64,000 nt of DNA, from NCBI GenBank assembly GCA_963082975.1, contig OY720344.1, forward strand, positions 74,760,053 to 74,824,052, given 5' to 3'. This document shows positions 11,479 through 24,074 of this stretch, one piece after another. The stretch comes from Labia minor. Taxonomy: Eukaryota; Arthropoda; Insecta; Dermaptera; Spongiphoridae. A program made the translations under genes and the position numbers. The notes under the pieces were generated by a model. The model was not told the DNA's origin. It did no database searches and saw only the letters and a program-made list of their open reading frames with translations. Every line of letters starts with the position of its first letter. Position 1 is the stretch's first letter.

Positions 11479-13408
11479 TCTATATATATAAAGGAGAGTT
11501 TGTATGTATGTATGGATGTATGTATGTATGTATGTATGTATGTATGTCTGTATGTATGTAATTTGTTTACTTTTTTGCTGTCATAGAAACAAACAAAAAA
11601 GAAATTTCCTACTTAACCGACACTTTACCGATAATTTAGAATTATGAACATCAAAAAATAAGAAACGATTTCTATGAAATTACATCACAATATTCTTATA
11701 TATCTCTGTGGTAACATAGGCTATAGATTTTTTTAATATCTAATTCTAATCAATAACCGCAGAATTTAATTTTTTAAAGTTTATATAGTTCTCCGTGTTG
11801 TTCATTCAAGAGCCAGGCGTGGCCCACTGACTGGCGGACTCATTTTACACAATGTATATAACTAGCAATCAAAGAATTATTATAATATTTAACTTTTTAT
11901 TTTAAATTCTAATATTCAAATATCATTTCAATTAAATAATTTATTCTAAAAGTTCTCATTTTAATTAATATAATAAAATATTTAAATCATATTTAACTTA
12001 AATTATTTTGTATTTATTCTTTCCATATTTGAATAGGTACTTCTTTTATTTTAAGGGAGGGAATTAACTATGATCTAAAAAAATTAATAAATGAACTTAA
12101 TAATAAAAAATCAAATAAATCCATTAATTTAAATTAATACTATTAATGAATGTATATATTGTTAATTTATCTTTAGTTTTATCAATACTTTTATAGCGTT
12201 AATTTTTATAAATTAATTTTTATAAATTGTCTCAAGTCTCTAACTTCGCATTTTCTCAAATTTTATTATAATTAAAAATATTCAATAAAAATCAAGCAAT
12301 GAAATTAAAATATCAAAATGAAATGATCAAGAAATATTTTATACTCTATTATAACATATACAATACTTATAACTATAGGCGGAGGAAATATTAGACGATA
12401 TCATTGCGGGTTCATGCCAAATCGATCAACATTAATTAAGATATTTTCATTATGACAGATATTAAAAAAACCGCGAATTCAATATCTCTGTTCACTAATT
12501 ATTTGTAGACTTTAGTAAAACCTACGCATGACTCAATAGATCCGGATAAACTTTTTCAAATTTTGATCTTAAAATTTATCTTGAAGGTAATAAAGAAAGA
12601 GTAAGATGCGGAAATCAATTGTAAAATATTAGGTGACCCAGACGACTTAAATATAATAGGAGATTCGGCAATTGCAATTACAGATAGCGAGGAAAAATTA
12701 ATCGAGGTAGGAAAAGAGATGAGGTTTGAAATTAATAATGATAAATAAATATATTTAGAAACAAACAGGAGCAGTATTAACATACAAAATGTAGAATTTG
12801 AATATGTAGAAAAATTGAATGTAATCACGAAGGATAATAATATTTGAGAAGAATTTAAATCGAAGTTGCAATCGGGAAACGCCTGTTATCATGCAGTAAA
12901 GAGGCTTATCTCATCAAAATTATTATAAAAGGGAATGAAAATTAAAATATATAAAACAATTATTTTGTCTGTTGTATTATATGAGTGTGAGACATGGTCT
13001 ATGATCTTAGGAGATGAGAGTGGATTCAGAGTATTTGAGAATAGGATTCTCCCCAGCATTTATGGGCCAAAGAAAGATGAGTACATCAGGGAATGACGTA
13101 CGAGAGATGGAACAGAGGCTCAGGATAAGGACACTTGGAGAAATGTGGTTGTAGCTGCCAAGAACTTTCGAGTAGATAGTTATAACATATGTAATAAAAA
13201 TATATATAATTAATTTACTGATTAAATTAAAATATATTTTAAATAATCACACAATAATAAATGAATGTTTTATGTTATACATTGATTGAAACAAAATGGA
13301 TGAAAACCTTTTACTACTTTCAACCAAATACTATGTACCACTCGGGGGTACAGGGGGCGGAGCCCCCGTCTAGATGTGAAGAGCGACGAAGGAGCTCTGA
13401 GCAGCTAG
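11479..13408 (+). mobile_element. Non-autonomous Helitron, 1.9 kb, carrying LINE sequence
   Basis: Canonical ends: A|TCTATATATATAAAGG at 11479 and hairpins then CTAG|T at 13405-13408, with no TSD. A (TATG)n microsatellite follows the 5' end (11500-11560). The 5' half matches 4680-5030 and 6240-6550 of the Helitron at 4519. The middle is a LINE RT fragment and the last 230 bases are the shared Helitron tail. One hairpin stem is slightly decayed (GAGCGACGAAGGAGCTC). Confidence 0.8.
12371..13178 (+). pseudogene. LINE RT fragment inside Helitron
   Basis: Same LINE as at 6545-7480 with a similar set of blocks: an RPN-like segment near 12410, FVDFSKT near 12505, a catalytic-motif relic reading as DLNIIGDSAIAITDSEEKL near 12645-12700, NIQNVEFEYVEKLNVI, LYE.ETWSM.LGDESGF, then RDTWRNVV..AKNF. 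It is fragmented by stops and missing the HVARM block. It ends in a 'gtagatag' tail at the Helitron junction. Confidence 0.7.
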
Positions 13409-13891
13409 TTGAATATAAAGGAAGGAATATAAAACAATATTTGTGTATCGTTCTAAAATATTTTGTTTTAAAAATTTATTGTATGTACCTTATTTTTTTT
13501 TTTTTTTGCATTAAAAGGTTATTACAAAAATTTTAATTGTCTACTTTTAATTTAATATCTTATATTCTATATATCTATTTAAATTTTATTTAAAATTGGA
13601 AAGGTAGTTTTTTATTTACAAGAAGGGAATATAAATAAAAACATATTTCCCAAAAAAGAAGGAAAATGTTTGCATTTATAAAATAAATTAAAAAACAATT
13701 TTTATAATAATATAATAAGTTTATTTATAAATTCATATATATATATATATATATATAAATACTTTTATAATCTGCTGAGATTTTAAATTATATATATATA
13801 TGTTTCAAATGAATTTTATTTTACATTATATTGTATATATTAAATACAATTATTTACAAATGACAAAAATAATATATTTAATCTATAAATT

Positions 13892-13928
<37 letters not shown>

Positions 13929-14234
13929 TATTAACTTATGATAGCATTAATATTTCTTAGTGTCATGATAAGTCTTTTTCTTACAGATTTTTCTTAAATT
14001 TTAAATATAGGTATTAATAATATAAACTTATATTTACTATACTGTCACGAAAAAGTTTTTTTCACTGTATATATATATATATAGATTATAAAGATAATCA
14101 AATAAAAAAATAAATTATTTATCAATTGGGTGGGAATGAAAGGAGAATTGATATATTTAGATGATATACAATATTTATTCCTGGTTGATTTTGATTAATT
14201 CTTCATCATTATGAATGATTCATTAAAAAAAACA

Positions 14235-14266
<32 letters not shown>

Positions 14267-15098
14267 ACTAATGTGTTATACTGGTACAATTATAAAACAG
14301 TTCACAGTAGTTCACAAAAATCATTTCCACATATCAATTTCCTATTTTTTCTTTTTTTATATTACATGTAATTTTTACACAAAAGTACAAACTGTATCAC
14401 AACAATATGTTCTTTTAATTTCACAAAATAATCTAAAATAAGAATTTATTAAAAAATTAATTTATCTATTAAATTATAAGACAATGATTTTATTGTTTGA
14501 TTTAAGAAAAAGATATAATAGTTGATAGTTTTTAACTCTATTAAAAAATAAATAATCAAACATCATAAATTTTGTTTCAGTTTTTTTCGTTTTTCTTTTT
14601 TTTATAAATATATTTTATGATTATTTAATGTATATTTTATATATAATGTTTGTTTGGAATTTTAATTCAAGCTTTTCTTCTAAAATCATTAATTTTCAAA
14701 ATTTTCAAAATTTTCAAAATGTTTATAAATTTTAGAAGTTTATAAAATAAATATGAATGTTGTTCATTAATCTTCATATAACTAGGACATCAAATCAAGA
14801 ATAACTTATCATCATTAATTTGATAGTTACATTCTTATATAATAAAATCATGAAAAACAACATTGTTTAAGATTTATTTTATTGACTAAATTATCACTTT
14901 CAAATAAAATCATAAAACTTCTGTGACAATTGTCGATATATTATATAATAAATATTTACTAAATAGGTTTTTAATAGTTTTCGTCAGATATTAGACAACT
15001 TGGGAATTATTTTACAAAAATATAAACATTGACTAATGTTGTTTACTTATTTGAATAGATTAGCCATTGATTTCTCATTTCAAATGAACAACGATTGT
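13409..15098. other. 3' flank / UTR of the LRR gene, TA-rich
   Basis: Extremely AT-rich with pure (TA)n runs at 13736-13757, 13899-13928, about 14063-14082 and 14238-14264. On the minus strand this is downstream of the LRR gene's stop codon at 15099, so part is presumably 3' UTR. No other gene seen. Confidence 0.6.
14873..14878 (-). terminator. Candidate polyadenylation signal
   Basis: AATAAA on the minus strand, the first exact copy I noticed below the stop codon of the LRR gene (about 220 bases). In sequence this AT-rich such hexamers are common, so this is only a candidate 3' end. Confidence 0.35.
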
Positions 15099-17750
15099 TT
15101 ATAGTCTTGGACTTAGTCGAGGTTTATGAATTCGTTCTGGTGTACGTGGTAAAGATTCTGGATAAAAACGTTCTGTTACTAATACCCGGACTACTTCATC
15201 ATCCGAGTCAGATACTCGTGGTGAACCATTTGGTTGTTTATGTTCATTTGAAATTGGTGGTGCCAAATGTCCATTTTCAATTGGACCTCCATTTGATGGT
15301 GGTGTATTATGAATTAATACAGTTCCATTCCCATTTTCTTTCCGATGACCTCCATCGTCTTCATCATCTTTTAACGGAATTATTACATAATCGTTGGTAT
15401 TCTTTGGTGGTTTTTCTGGTTGTTCTAATAGACTTTTCATTTCTTTTGCATTCGGGGCTTCCAACGGTTGGATAGGTTGTGAAGCACTACCACGATTTCG
15501 TCGGCAGGCCATTGCTAATAGGATAATACCAATTATTGATAATGTAGCGAAAAGAATAATCATTCCCACACTCGTTTCTCTTGGAGTATCTGTAATACCA
15601 TCATTAACGCCAACACCGGGTTCATTGATGCCTGGAATATCTCCTCGATCCAAACTTCTGGGTTCTTCTTGGATTCGGTTTAATAATTCATTGGTTGTTG
15701 TCGATGTTACTAATATTGTAGGTGGAGAAGTTATTTCATCATCATCATCATCATTTGTAACATTCACTAAATCTTTATATAATGGAATATTAAAATCATT
15801 AGAATCACTATTATTAACTTCATCCGTACTTTGGGATAAATCTGGAATTTCGCTTATTAAATCTACCTTGTCAATATCAGTTTTATGGTATTTCTTATAA
15901 AAAGGATCTTCTGTTGTTGTGGTTGTTGACGTTGTTTCAGATGAACTTCTTTCTATTTCTCTTAATAGATTTTCATAGTCTCGATCTTCTTCATCTTCAT
16001 CGTCACCTTCTGGCGTAGCTGAATCTTGATGGCCTGTTACTTGAACAATTATTGGTTCATTGACTGGTTGTTTCGATGTCTCTTCATCGGAATCGTTGTC
16101 ATCGATTACTGGAAAATTATTTTCACTTAACATCGTTGGTAAAATACCACCTCCTGATCCTTCTTCCGGTGTGGTCGATACTCCTGAACCCTCAAGTTGT
16201 TCATCATCCTCTTCCATAAGACTATCAATATCACCCCGGGTAGAGCGCGATAACACAACATCACGTTTTAATCGATGACATTTTTCAATTGCTCGATTTA
16301 CTAGAAGATTGGCGAATTCAGGTGGTCCTGCACAATAGACACGACCCCGATATTGACCATTTAAGAAAATTTTTATTTCTGGACAATGACATTCTACAGG
16401 ATTGCCAGTTAATTTCACCAACGCATTTACACTACTTGTATCTGACAGTTTTGTTATTTGATTAAAGGACAAATCACTTAATTTCGTTTTAGCAATCGAA
16501 TCCAAAGGAATATGAGCAATTTTATTATAACGAGCAGAGAGAATAATATCCTTTGAATGTTTGATCAATTCATAAGGTAAATCATTTAAATCACAATCGT
16601 TTAAATTTAATATTTGTAAATCTTTGGCAATTCCTGAAACATTTAATCCAGGATTTTCATATAAATCTAAAATTTCTACACTTCCTAAATCACCGAAATT
16701 GATGTTCTCCAGTCCAGAACGGGTGATTGATAATGTAGTGAGATATGGAAGAGTTTGAAACGAATCTTCTTCAATATTTGTGATATTTGCTTCGGATATA
16801 TACAGATGTGACAAGTATTTGAAGCCCTAAAACAAAAATTATTAAACAGATGAGTTTTTGATTATTTTTTTTATTATTAGTTAAAAGTAATATTTTAATT
16901 AAATTAATTAGTTAAAAAAATAATAAATAATAATTTCTATTAGCTGGAATAAAAATTAATCTGCGGACATCAAATCTAAGTGGTTCTTTATCATAAAACA
17001 TTATTATATTTTTAATTTACTTAGAAACCTGTTCATATACAATATAATTATAAATGAAATCAATAGAAATCATATTTTATGAAATAACTACATTCTAACT
17101 TTATAATCTAATTTGAATACTATTCATATAAGAATATCCAGTTTAAATGAATCACGATAAAATAGAATGTTAAGTTAAAGAAAATAACTTATAATTTATA
17201 TTTTATACATATAAGATAGATAAACTTCAATTAATTATAAATTAATTATCTGTTTTACTTTCAAAATCATATTTTATCAAATAATAATTTAATAATTTGT
17301 TTATATTTTTAGAATTAAAAATCGTAAAAATACCCCAAGTTTTTATTTTTTATTATTAATATTAAAAAATAATAACTATTTATAAACCAGTTGCTTAATT
17401 TAGACCTTTTGGAATCAATTAATATTCCTGCATGATAATTATTTTTCTAGAAGAGAAGAATATACTTATGATTATTCATTTAATAACTATTAATTAATAA
17501 TTTTATTAATGTAAATCATATGTATTAATTATTTGTTTTAAAAACGTACCTGAAATGTTGATCTATCAATGGATGTTAAATTGGCGACTTTCAAATGAAG
17601 TGTCTCTAATTCGGGGCATTCTCTTACAGCCTCCTCGACACTTGAATAAGTTCCAGTACGTTTTGGTGGACATCGTGCATCCACAATAAAGATTATTACA
17701 CATAAAAGGACACTTGAAAAAAATTGATATGACTGCCAGTTGAAGGCCAT
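15099..17750 (-). CDS. wdp: Windpipe-like LRR transmembrane proteoglycan
   Basis: Two coding exons, 17750-17550 and 16826-15099, join in phase 0 (donor CAG|GTACG, acceptor TTTTAG|GG) into 642 residues. Visible order: signal peptide 1-25 (hydrophobic FFSSVLLCVIIFIV); a short cysteine N-cap (RCPPK); about six LRRs to residue 205; LRR C-cap about 209-254 (NPVECHC then two further Cys); an acidic stalk with two EGSG sites (Ser281, Ser291) suited to glycosaminoglycan attachment, plus Asp/Glu runs and Thr-rich stretches; membrane span about 487-507 followed by CRRNR; a 135-residue tail. This matches Drosophila Windpipe, a cell-surface chondroitin-sulfate proteoglycan that dampens JAK/STAT (through the receptor Domeless) and Hedgehog signalling. 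Orthology is inferred from architecture; another LRR receptor is possible. The start is the only ATG before the signal peptide. Confidence 0.8.
16827..17549 (-). other. Intron of the windpipe-like gene
   Basis: Phase-0 intron of 723 bases with GT at 17549 and AG at 16827-16828 (minus strand), preceded by a pyrimidine-rich TTTTTGTTTTAG. It splits the LRR domain after the first repeat. It is AT-rich with no transposon recognised. Confidence 0.85.
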
Positions 17751-17815
17751 TTTGTTTGTTACTTGTCCTACGTTCTTGTCGTAGTTCTTCTTAGCTCGTT
17801 TTCTTTGTTCTTAGC
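17751..17815 (-). other. 5' UTR part of the windpipe-like start exon
   Basis: Minus-strand sequence between a strong 3' splice site (TTTTTGTTTTAG|GCTAAG, AG at 17816-17817) and the start ATG. The splice acceptor means at least one untranslated exon lies upstream. Confidence 0.6.
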
Positions 17816-17817
17816 CT

Positions 17818-19904
17818 AAAACAAAAATAAATATTCATAGATCAATTTAAAGAAAAGAAAAGAAAAATGAAAAAAGAGTTAACTTGATATTTTAATATTT
17901 TCCTATTTTTTTTCTAGGTTAAAATATACACGCACCCCATCCCAGTAGTCTTGTAGTCCTTGATTGTATTGATAGATTGGGTAACGAGATCTTATAAATA
18001 GACACATAATTTTAGATGGAAGTTATTGAATAAACTAAACATCGTATCAAAATTCTAAAGAGAAATAATAAAAAAGATCCTGAAGTTTATTATTTATTTG
18101 AAATTTAATTTTTAATTTAATTAAATATCTATTTGTCTCTATAGCGCTACTGAACTTGAAATTTCTTGGACCCTGTAACCACATTTCTATCGTGATCTAT
18201 ATTTATCTATCTGAACAAATAATTGGATCAAAAAAATCATTGTTTATTACACCAATATGAATATTTTTAATGTTTTTTTTATACAAATTCTATTAGATTT
18301 TAGTTTAAATTAAGATTTAGTTGGTGATTGAAAATTTAGTTTTTTCTATTTCAAATGTATCTTTAATTTATTATAAATATTTACTTTTTTAATTATTTTT
18401 AAGATATTATGTGAATTTTCCATTATTGTTTTATTGGCTTTCGTAATCAATGCCTATCTCTAACCAGTCTTCTTATTACATTTTTATATTATATCTATAT
18501 ACATATATAAAAATTTCTGAAACCTATAATCGACGAACTACTATTTTCACATATAAAAATAAAGCTTCAATAATAATGCAAGATAAAATTGAACAATACA
18601 ATTTATGATCTTTAAAAAAAAAATCAAATATATTTTTAGGTCATCTGTAATTTTCAGAAAAAGCTAAAATATTGTATATATATTATAAATAAATGTAAAA
18701 AAAACTCTAATTCATTATAAAATGAGTAAATAATTCTATAAATACCTTAATACTTTATACATGATCATAAATTAAGACAACACTTTTAATTGTATTCATT
18801 TAAATATCACTTTAAGATTTAATGACTGTTAACGAAAAATTCTATTATATAAGATCGCCTTGAAAGTATTGGGATTGCAAATAACAAAAAGAGGAGGGGG
18901 AAAGACAAAATAGACAAGATTAGCCAAGAGAATTCGTTAAAAAATATAAATATCTATAGATTCATCTATGCCTTTCAATAGATTATATACATATCTTATA
19001 TTATTAAAGAATAAATTTATTATTATATACTAGTATTATGATCAAAGGATAGTAAACATGCAATTTTTTTCATTATGATATAGGTATTTCATGATATTAT
19101 TTGAATAAATAAACAAATAAAAATATAAATAAGTATATAGATAATATCTTATATAATTTTTGCTGGAAGATATAGATAATGTATAATATTCTTAATTTTT
19201 TTACTTTTATACTCTTTAATCTTTATGTGACCGAATTATTTTATTTAAAATTACTTCTAAAAAATAAACAGTCTATTGTTTTAAAGAAATGCATACATGG
19301 GCGAATAGAAAATTTTTATTATTACTAGAAAATATTTCTTTTGAGAATTTGATTTCATTGCAATTTATCTGATAGAAACCTACTTACAAATAGACGAGTG
19401 AGCTTAAATTTTATAGATTTGTATAGATTTGTATATCTTTAAATTATTACAATACTATCTAATGAAATGTATATATGTATGTTGTATAATATACACACAT
19501 GACACACACACACATATGGGTGGTCTAATACTTTTTAACTTTCAACATAGAGATGACAGCACTCGTCAACAAAAGCTAAAGAATGTGTTTGAATATCTTT
19601 AACGTAGTAAGAAGAACAAAACAAATTTGAAGATAAAATATAAAAAGTTGTTTGAGAAAGTTTTCAGACCATCTTAAATTTAATATAATAATATATCTGG
19701 AAGCTTTAATAAATGAAAATGATTATCATATCATATTATATTATTTTTATTAATTATTAAAATTAACTTTAACATTACTTCATAAAACAATTGTACTTAT
19801 AGTTTATATTTAAATTGCATATTATATATTAAATTAATTTTCAATAACAAATCTTATTTAATTATATAAAATAAACGAAATTTGATGTATTATTTTAAAT
19901 AACT
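17818..19904. other. AT-rich intronic sequence
   Basis: Lies in the putative first intron of the windpipe-like gene. It contains short CA repeats near 19495-19515 and no ORF, terminal repeat or RNA gene I can support. Confidence 0.5.
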
Positions 19905-20255
19905 AGTACCGGGACCCCGTGCCTCGGCTTGGTAATTAAGTTAAAAAAAATAATTAATTATTATTGGGTTTGGTTGGTAATATTAATACCTGAGACAACG
20001 AGCTCTCGCTCGACCCTTTAAAAAATATTGATATACAATTCTTTAATTATTTATTACAATTATTAAATGTTGCATCATTGATCAATAAAACTCAATTTTT
20101 CTTTATAAATACTATCTCTGGTGTGAATTTCAAAAAAATCGTTAGAGCGGTTTCTGAGAACCCATTTACAAACAAACAAACAAACAATTTTAGCTAGCAT
20201 AATAAGATAAGACACATACAATTTTAGCTAACATAATAAGATAAGATATATTGTT
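19905..20255 (+). repeat. Unclassified interspersed repeat with duplicated 3' end
   Basis: Begins 'ctagtaccgggaccccgtg' and runs to 'gcggtttctgagaaccca', a CAAA-rich run, then 'agctagcataataagataag'. The last ~35 bases are tandemly repeated (about 20187-20220 and 20219-20252, with 'agctaac' in the second). This layout resembles 3' pieces of insect non-LTR elements, but no coding sequence is visible. 20256-20759 is AT-rich and unassigned. Confidence 0.45.
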
Positions 20256-20764
20256 TTTTTTTCTTTTAAATAAATTATAATATCTCTATAAAAGAATTAT
20301 AATCTATTTATAGTTAGATTTAAATAGACTAAATAAAAAAAAAAATTAGAATTAATCTTGATCTTATTAAATAAAAAGATTTCAGATTGATTTAGGCCTT
20401 TCTAAGACTTCATTTTTTTCAATATTCTGAATATATAGTACACAATGATGTAATAATAAACAAAGGTGATGCAAAAGCAATGTTTGTTAAAAATTAAATT
20501 AAAATATTAAGAAAATTAATAAGAAATAATTATTTTTATTGAAAATTATATATGGTATCTAAGATTTGAGGTGAAATGGTTTAAGAATAGTAAGTATTAT
20601 AAAAATAATTTAATCATTTTGATTTATTGTTTATTTTAAGTATTCATTATTTAATGAATACTTTTAAAATTAATTAATTTGTTAAATAATCAAATATATT
20701 ATATTAATAAAAACTTTAGAAAAAATTTTAGAATGTGAAATCTTATTTTGTATATCATACATAT

Positions 20765-21596
20765 TGGACAAGCCGTTGATTAAATAAAATATATTTCAGC
20801 CTGTCGGACCACCTGTGCCACTAATGAAGGAGTTAAAAAAAAGAATTCTCAACTCTTTCACACGTGGAATAAAATAAATTATTTGGGAAAGGAACCCTTA
20901 AATATACTTCACCAAAGAGTGCAGTACGTTTGACTATTAGCGCTTAGGAGAATCGCTTTGAACATCCAAAATCGTAAAGCAATAACAAATTAAATTAATG
21001 AAATATCCGATGCTAACATATGGGCCTGCAAAGGAAAGATTAGGTTCACTTTTTCTAAATAAAAGATAAGTGTTCGTTGCCACGCTATAAAATGTATTTA
21101 ATTAAAGAAAAATTAATATAAAGTAAAGAAACTAAAATAAAATTAAAATATAAAAATAAAAGAAATAAATGCTGGCTAATACTCAGCTAAAACAAACAAA
21201 TTACAAAAATATAGTAATAATAATTGAAACACAGTGTCTCCACGTGTTTAACAACGAAATGGCGAATTTACACCTAAAAAGCGTGGAAAAGGAATCCACG
21301 TTCAAAGTACAAGTTCTCAAGACAAAGTCACACAAGCAAGTCTCAAATGCAAGTGAGGTAGATCACCTCTGGTTCAAGGTAGCTAGCCGTTGGCGCCATG
21401 GGCCAAAATCGAGCATGGTGATTGGCTGTGAGGAGTCATGTGACTAGTGGCGTTAAAGTAGCCACTAAACTCAACACATGGCATACCAATATAATAAAAA
21501 AAAACATGCATATTTAAAAAGGAAAAAATTACAAATTTATATAAAAATAAATTGACCTTAAAATAAATAAATCTAAATCAGGGAGAGGCGTTAACA
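20765..21596 (-). repeat. 3' LTR, full length (832 bp)
   Basis: TG...CA boundaries on the minus strand. It includes about 350 bases (20780-21131) absent from the other LTR. The 92-codon open frame at 21169-21447 lies within the LTR and recurs unchanged in the 5' LTR; it has no recognisable domain and I treat it as chance. Confidence 0.9.
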
Positions 21597-21606
21597 TCCT
21601 CCCCCC
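21597..21606 (-). other. BEL polypurine tract
   Basis: GGGGGGAGGA on the minus strand immediately before the 3' LTR, the expected primer for plus-strand DNA synthesis. Confidence 0.85.
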
Positions 21607-21855
21607 TTCAGTGAAGAAACGCAGTTTATCACTGACCAAAACTTAAAAGTAATTTACATAAAATTAGCTTACAAAAATATAGATGTATAAGTAGTAGAGT
21701 ACATTATTAAAATGAATGAACTAATAAAGCTGGCACTGATCTTTTAATAACAACTTTTAGAATTAAGTTTACAATTTTGATTTTTAATTAATAAAAGTAG
21801 ATATGTCAGTGGTTCTCCAGTGAGAAAAATGACCGGGAGAAATTAATTCAATGGA

Positions 21856-21960
21856 TTAAGGATCAACGGTTTCAGGAGTGGGAGGTAGAGAATTTAATAC
21901 AACTTCCACTGGCAAAGCAGGGTATGCACTCCACCAAACCAATTCTAACTCCTGTAATTT
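21856..21960 (-). pseudogene. C-terminal scrap of the BEL polyprotein
   Basis: A different frame from the Gag-protease ORF reads SLQKLQELELVWW and ends in LNSLPPTPETVDP before a stop at 21856. Tryptophan- and proline-containing tails like this are usual at the end of BEL/Pao integrase. The frame change and the missing RT, RNase H and integrase core place the deletion junction close to 21950-21990. Confidence 0.5.
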
Positions 21961-23936
21961 TTGTAAACTTGTGCTCTGATATTGAGCACATCCCTTATTT
22001 CATTTTTATTTTGCCATTTTTTATTAATGTTGAAACATTTGACGTTAAGGGGAATAGCCTGACCAAACATAACAAACCCTAACTCTGTAGATTGAGCTAT
22101 AATAGAGCTATCTTTATTTTTAATAATTTCGGGTTTAATAATTTTACTAAATAATTTAACTCCTATGATTATATCAACTGAACTAGGAGAGAAGAAACTG
22201 GGGTCAGATAAAGGCAAATGTTTCGCGAAATTAAATTGATTGCGTTTCAATGGCAACGATGGCAATTTTAAATTTAAATTATCCACTACATTGAAAGTAG
22301 TGTTTAAATGAAACGAATCATCAACTGGGGAAGAAATATTAATTTTTACAAAAGAATTGCTTTTGCCTAAAGGTTGATTTTTAATGCCAGTAAGTTTTAT
22401 ATTGGAGGATTGCTTATGTAATTTCATCTTGTCCACTAAGGAGTTAGAGATAAGTGAGATTTCAGAGCCCATATCAATTAAGGCTTTAACTTTAAAAGTT
22501 TTACCTGCATTATCATTTAAAATAACTGTTGCTTTGCCCAGTAAAGAAGTCGTATTTTTTCCACGGCAAAAATAAACACTGGAATTTGAAGAGGCAGGAT
22601 TTTTTTGTGGAGAGGATGACCTGGAGTTGCTACTCACTGACGCACCATCCTTTGTACTATTTGTAGGTGATCTAGAAGATCCCCGTCGATTCTTATCTCT
22701 AAAAATATGTAAAAGAAAATTGTGTGGATTATTACATAATTTACAATTACTCCATTTGCATTGCTTTGAAGTATGTTTATTAGAAAAGCATAGAGAACAC
22801 AATTCGTTCTCCTTTACAAATTTAATTTTATCTTTAACAGATAAATTCAAGAAATTTTTGCAGCCTTGTAAATAATGTGCACCTCTGCACATAGTACATT
22901 TTATATAATTGTTTTTATTCTTATTTTCAGAAGTTTTAATATTATAAACTCTGTTATTTCTTTTATGAAACGAATTTGCATTTGGATGATTCTTGAAATT
23001 ATTATCATAATTAATTGAAGATTTATTAGCATGAGTCTCGTGGAAAGAGTCAGCTAATTTGTCTAAAAATTCTAAAACTTTTTTCAATTTTGGAATTTCA
23101 TCCTTATTAAGGGAAAAAATCCACTTTTGATGAGTATGCTCATCCAATTTTGAGGTAACCAATCTCACAAGGAAATGGTTCCAAGCATCAGTATCAATTT
23201 TTAAATTATCCAGTTGCAAAATCGTTTCTCTTACCGTAGAGACTAATCCAGTGTAAGATTCAGCACTGGGAGTTTTAATGTGTTTTAAATTTAAGAATTT
23301 ATCGACAAGATTGAAAACAATCTTGCGATAATTATAATACTTAGCTTCCAACATATCGAAAGCGATGGTAAAATTCTCGTCGGAAGTCGGCAAATGGTTG
23401 ATGAGATCCTTTGCTGGTCCCGCCAGGTAAGATTTTAAATACTGCAGCTTTTGGGAAGCGGATAGCTGCAGATTGTTGGTAACGGCTGCTTCAAATTGGT
23501 TCTTGAAGGGAATATAATCTTCAAATGAGCCACTAAATATAGGTAAATTAAGTTTAGGTAAGTTCACCGTATTTGCACTCTGGGCACTAAACGTGGCGTT
23601 CAAATCGAACTTTGGCCCATTATCACTTGCTGAAATGTTTTTAAGCTGAATTGTGTTTAAAAATAACAATTCAGCTTTAATTAAATTCAATATTGGTTGA
23701 ACTTGTACTTCATTGTTCAATTTTGATTTAAAAATATTTAAACGAAACGTTTCGATTTCGTTCAACGTTTTTTCAATCTTGTTTACAAGCCTTGAGTAGC
23801 TCAAGTCTGGTAAATCATTGATTGACTGCACAAGACTTTTAATGTCTTCCAAATTAAGGTTTAATAATGTCCAATCGTCTACCACCTCATCTGCATGTGC
23901 ATACAGAAATAAAACTGAGGATGGAGTGCTGAACAT
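21945..23936 (-). CDS. BEL/Pao Gag-protease (truncated polyprotein)
   Basis: An uninterrupted 663-residue ORF starts 138 bases inside the 5' LTR. Residues about 130-300 form the Gag-like DUF1759 region (LPIFSGSFEDYIPFKNQF, then LAGPAKDLI). Three Cys/His knuckles follow: C347-C350-H354-C359, C380-C383-H388-C393 and C398-C401-H405-H410, a spacing typical of BEL. A retroviral-type aspartic protease (DUF1758) lies about 480-625 with active-site ALIDMGSE (Asp488) and a late TELGFVMFG segment. The family's pol region should follow in the same frame; here the ORF runs into a stop just past the deletion junction. Expression is possible but unproven. Confidence 0.88.
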   Translation of the reverse strand: MFSTPSSVLFLYAHADEVVDDWTLLNLNLEDIKSLVQSINDLPDLSYSRLVNKIEKTLNEIETFRLNIFKSKLNNEVQVQPILNLIKAELLFLNTIQLKNISASDNGPKFDLNATFSAQSANTVNLPKLNLPIFSGSFEDYIPFKNQFEAAVTNNLQLSASQKLQYLKSYLAGPAKDLINHLPTSDENFTIAFDMLEAKYYNYRKIVFNLVDKFLNLKHIKTPSAESYTGLVSTVRETILQLDNLKIDTDAWNHFLVRLVTSKLDEHTHQKWIFSLNKDEIPKLKKVLEFLDKLADSFHETHANKSSINYDNNFKNHPNANSFHKRNNRVYNIKTSENKNKNNYIKCTMCRGAHYLQGCKNFLNLSVKDKIKFVKENELCSLCFSNKHTSKQCKWSNCKLCNNPHNFLLHIFRDKNRRGSSRSPTNSTKDGASVSSNSRSSSPQKNPASSNSSVYFCRGKNTTSLLGKATVILNDNAGKTFKVKALIDMGSEISLISNSLVDKMKLHKQSSNIKLTGIKNQPLGKSNSFVKINISSPVDDSFHLNTTFNVVDNLNLKLPSLPLKRNQFNFAKHLPLSDPSFFSPSSVDIIIGVKLFSKIIKPEIIKNKDSSIIAQSTELGFVMFGQAIPLNVKCFNINKKWQNKNEIRDVLNIRAQVYKNYRS

Positions 23937-24046
23937 TTTAAAAATGTATAAAAACTAAAAAAAATATATAATAAATGAATTAAAAAAAAAAGTGAACCTG
24001 TACTTTTCGATTTGGAAATCCAACCGAAACTCCCGCGCAGTCCTGT

Positions 24047-24061
24047 GGTCAACGGTCGCCA
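24047..24061 (-). other. BEL primer-binding site
   Basis: TGGCGACCGTTGACC on the minus strand, 13 bases inside the 5' LTR. TGG plus this sequence would pair with a tRNA 3' end, probably tRNA-Arg, as reported for several insect LTR elements; the tRNA identity is from memory. Confidence 0.6.
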
Positions 24062-24074
24062 ATTTAAAGGGGTA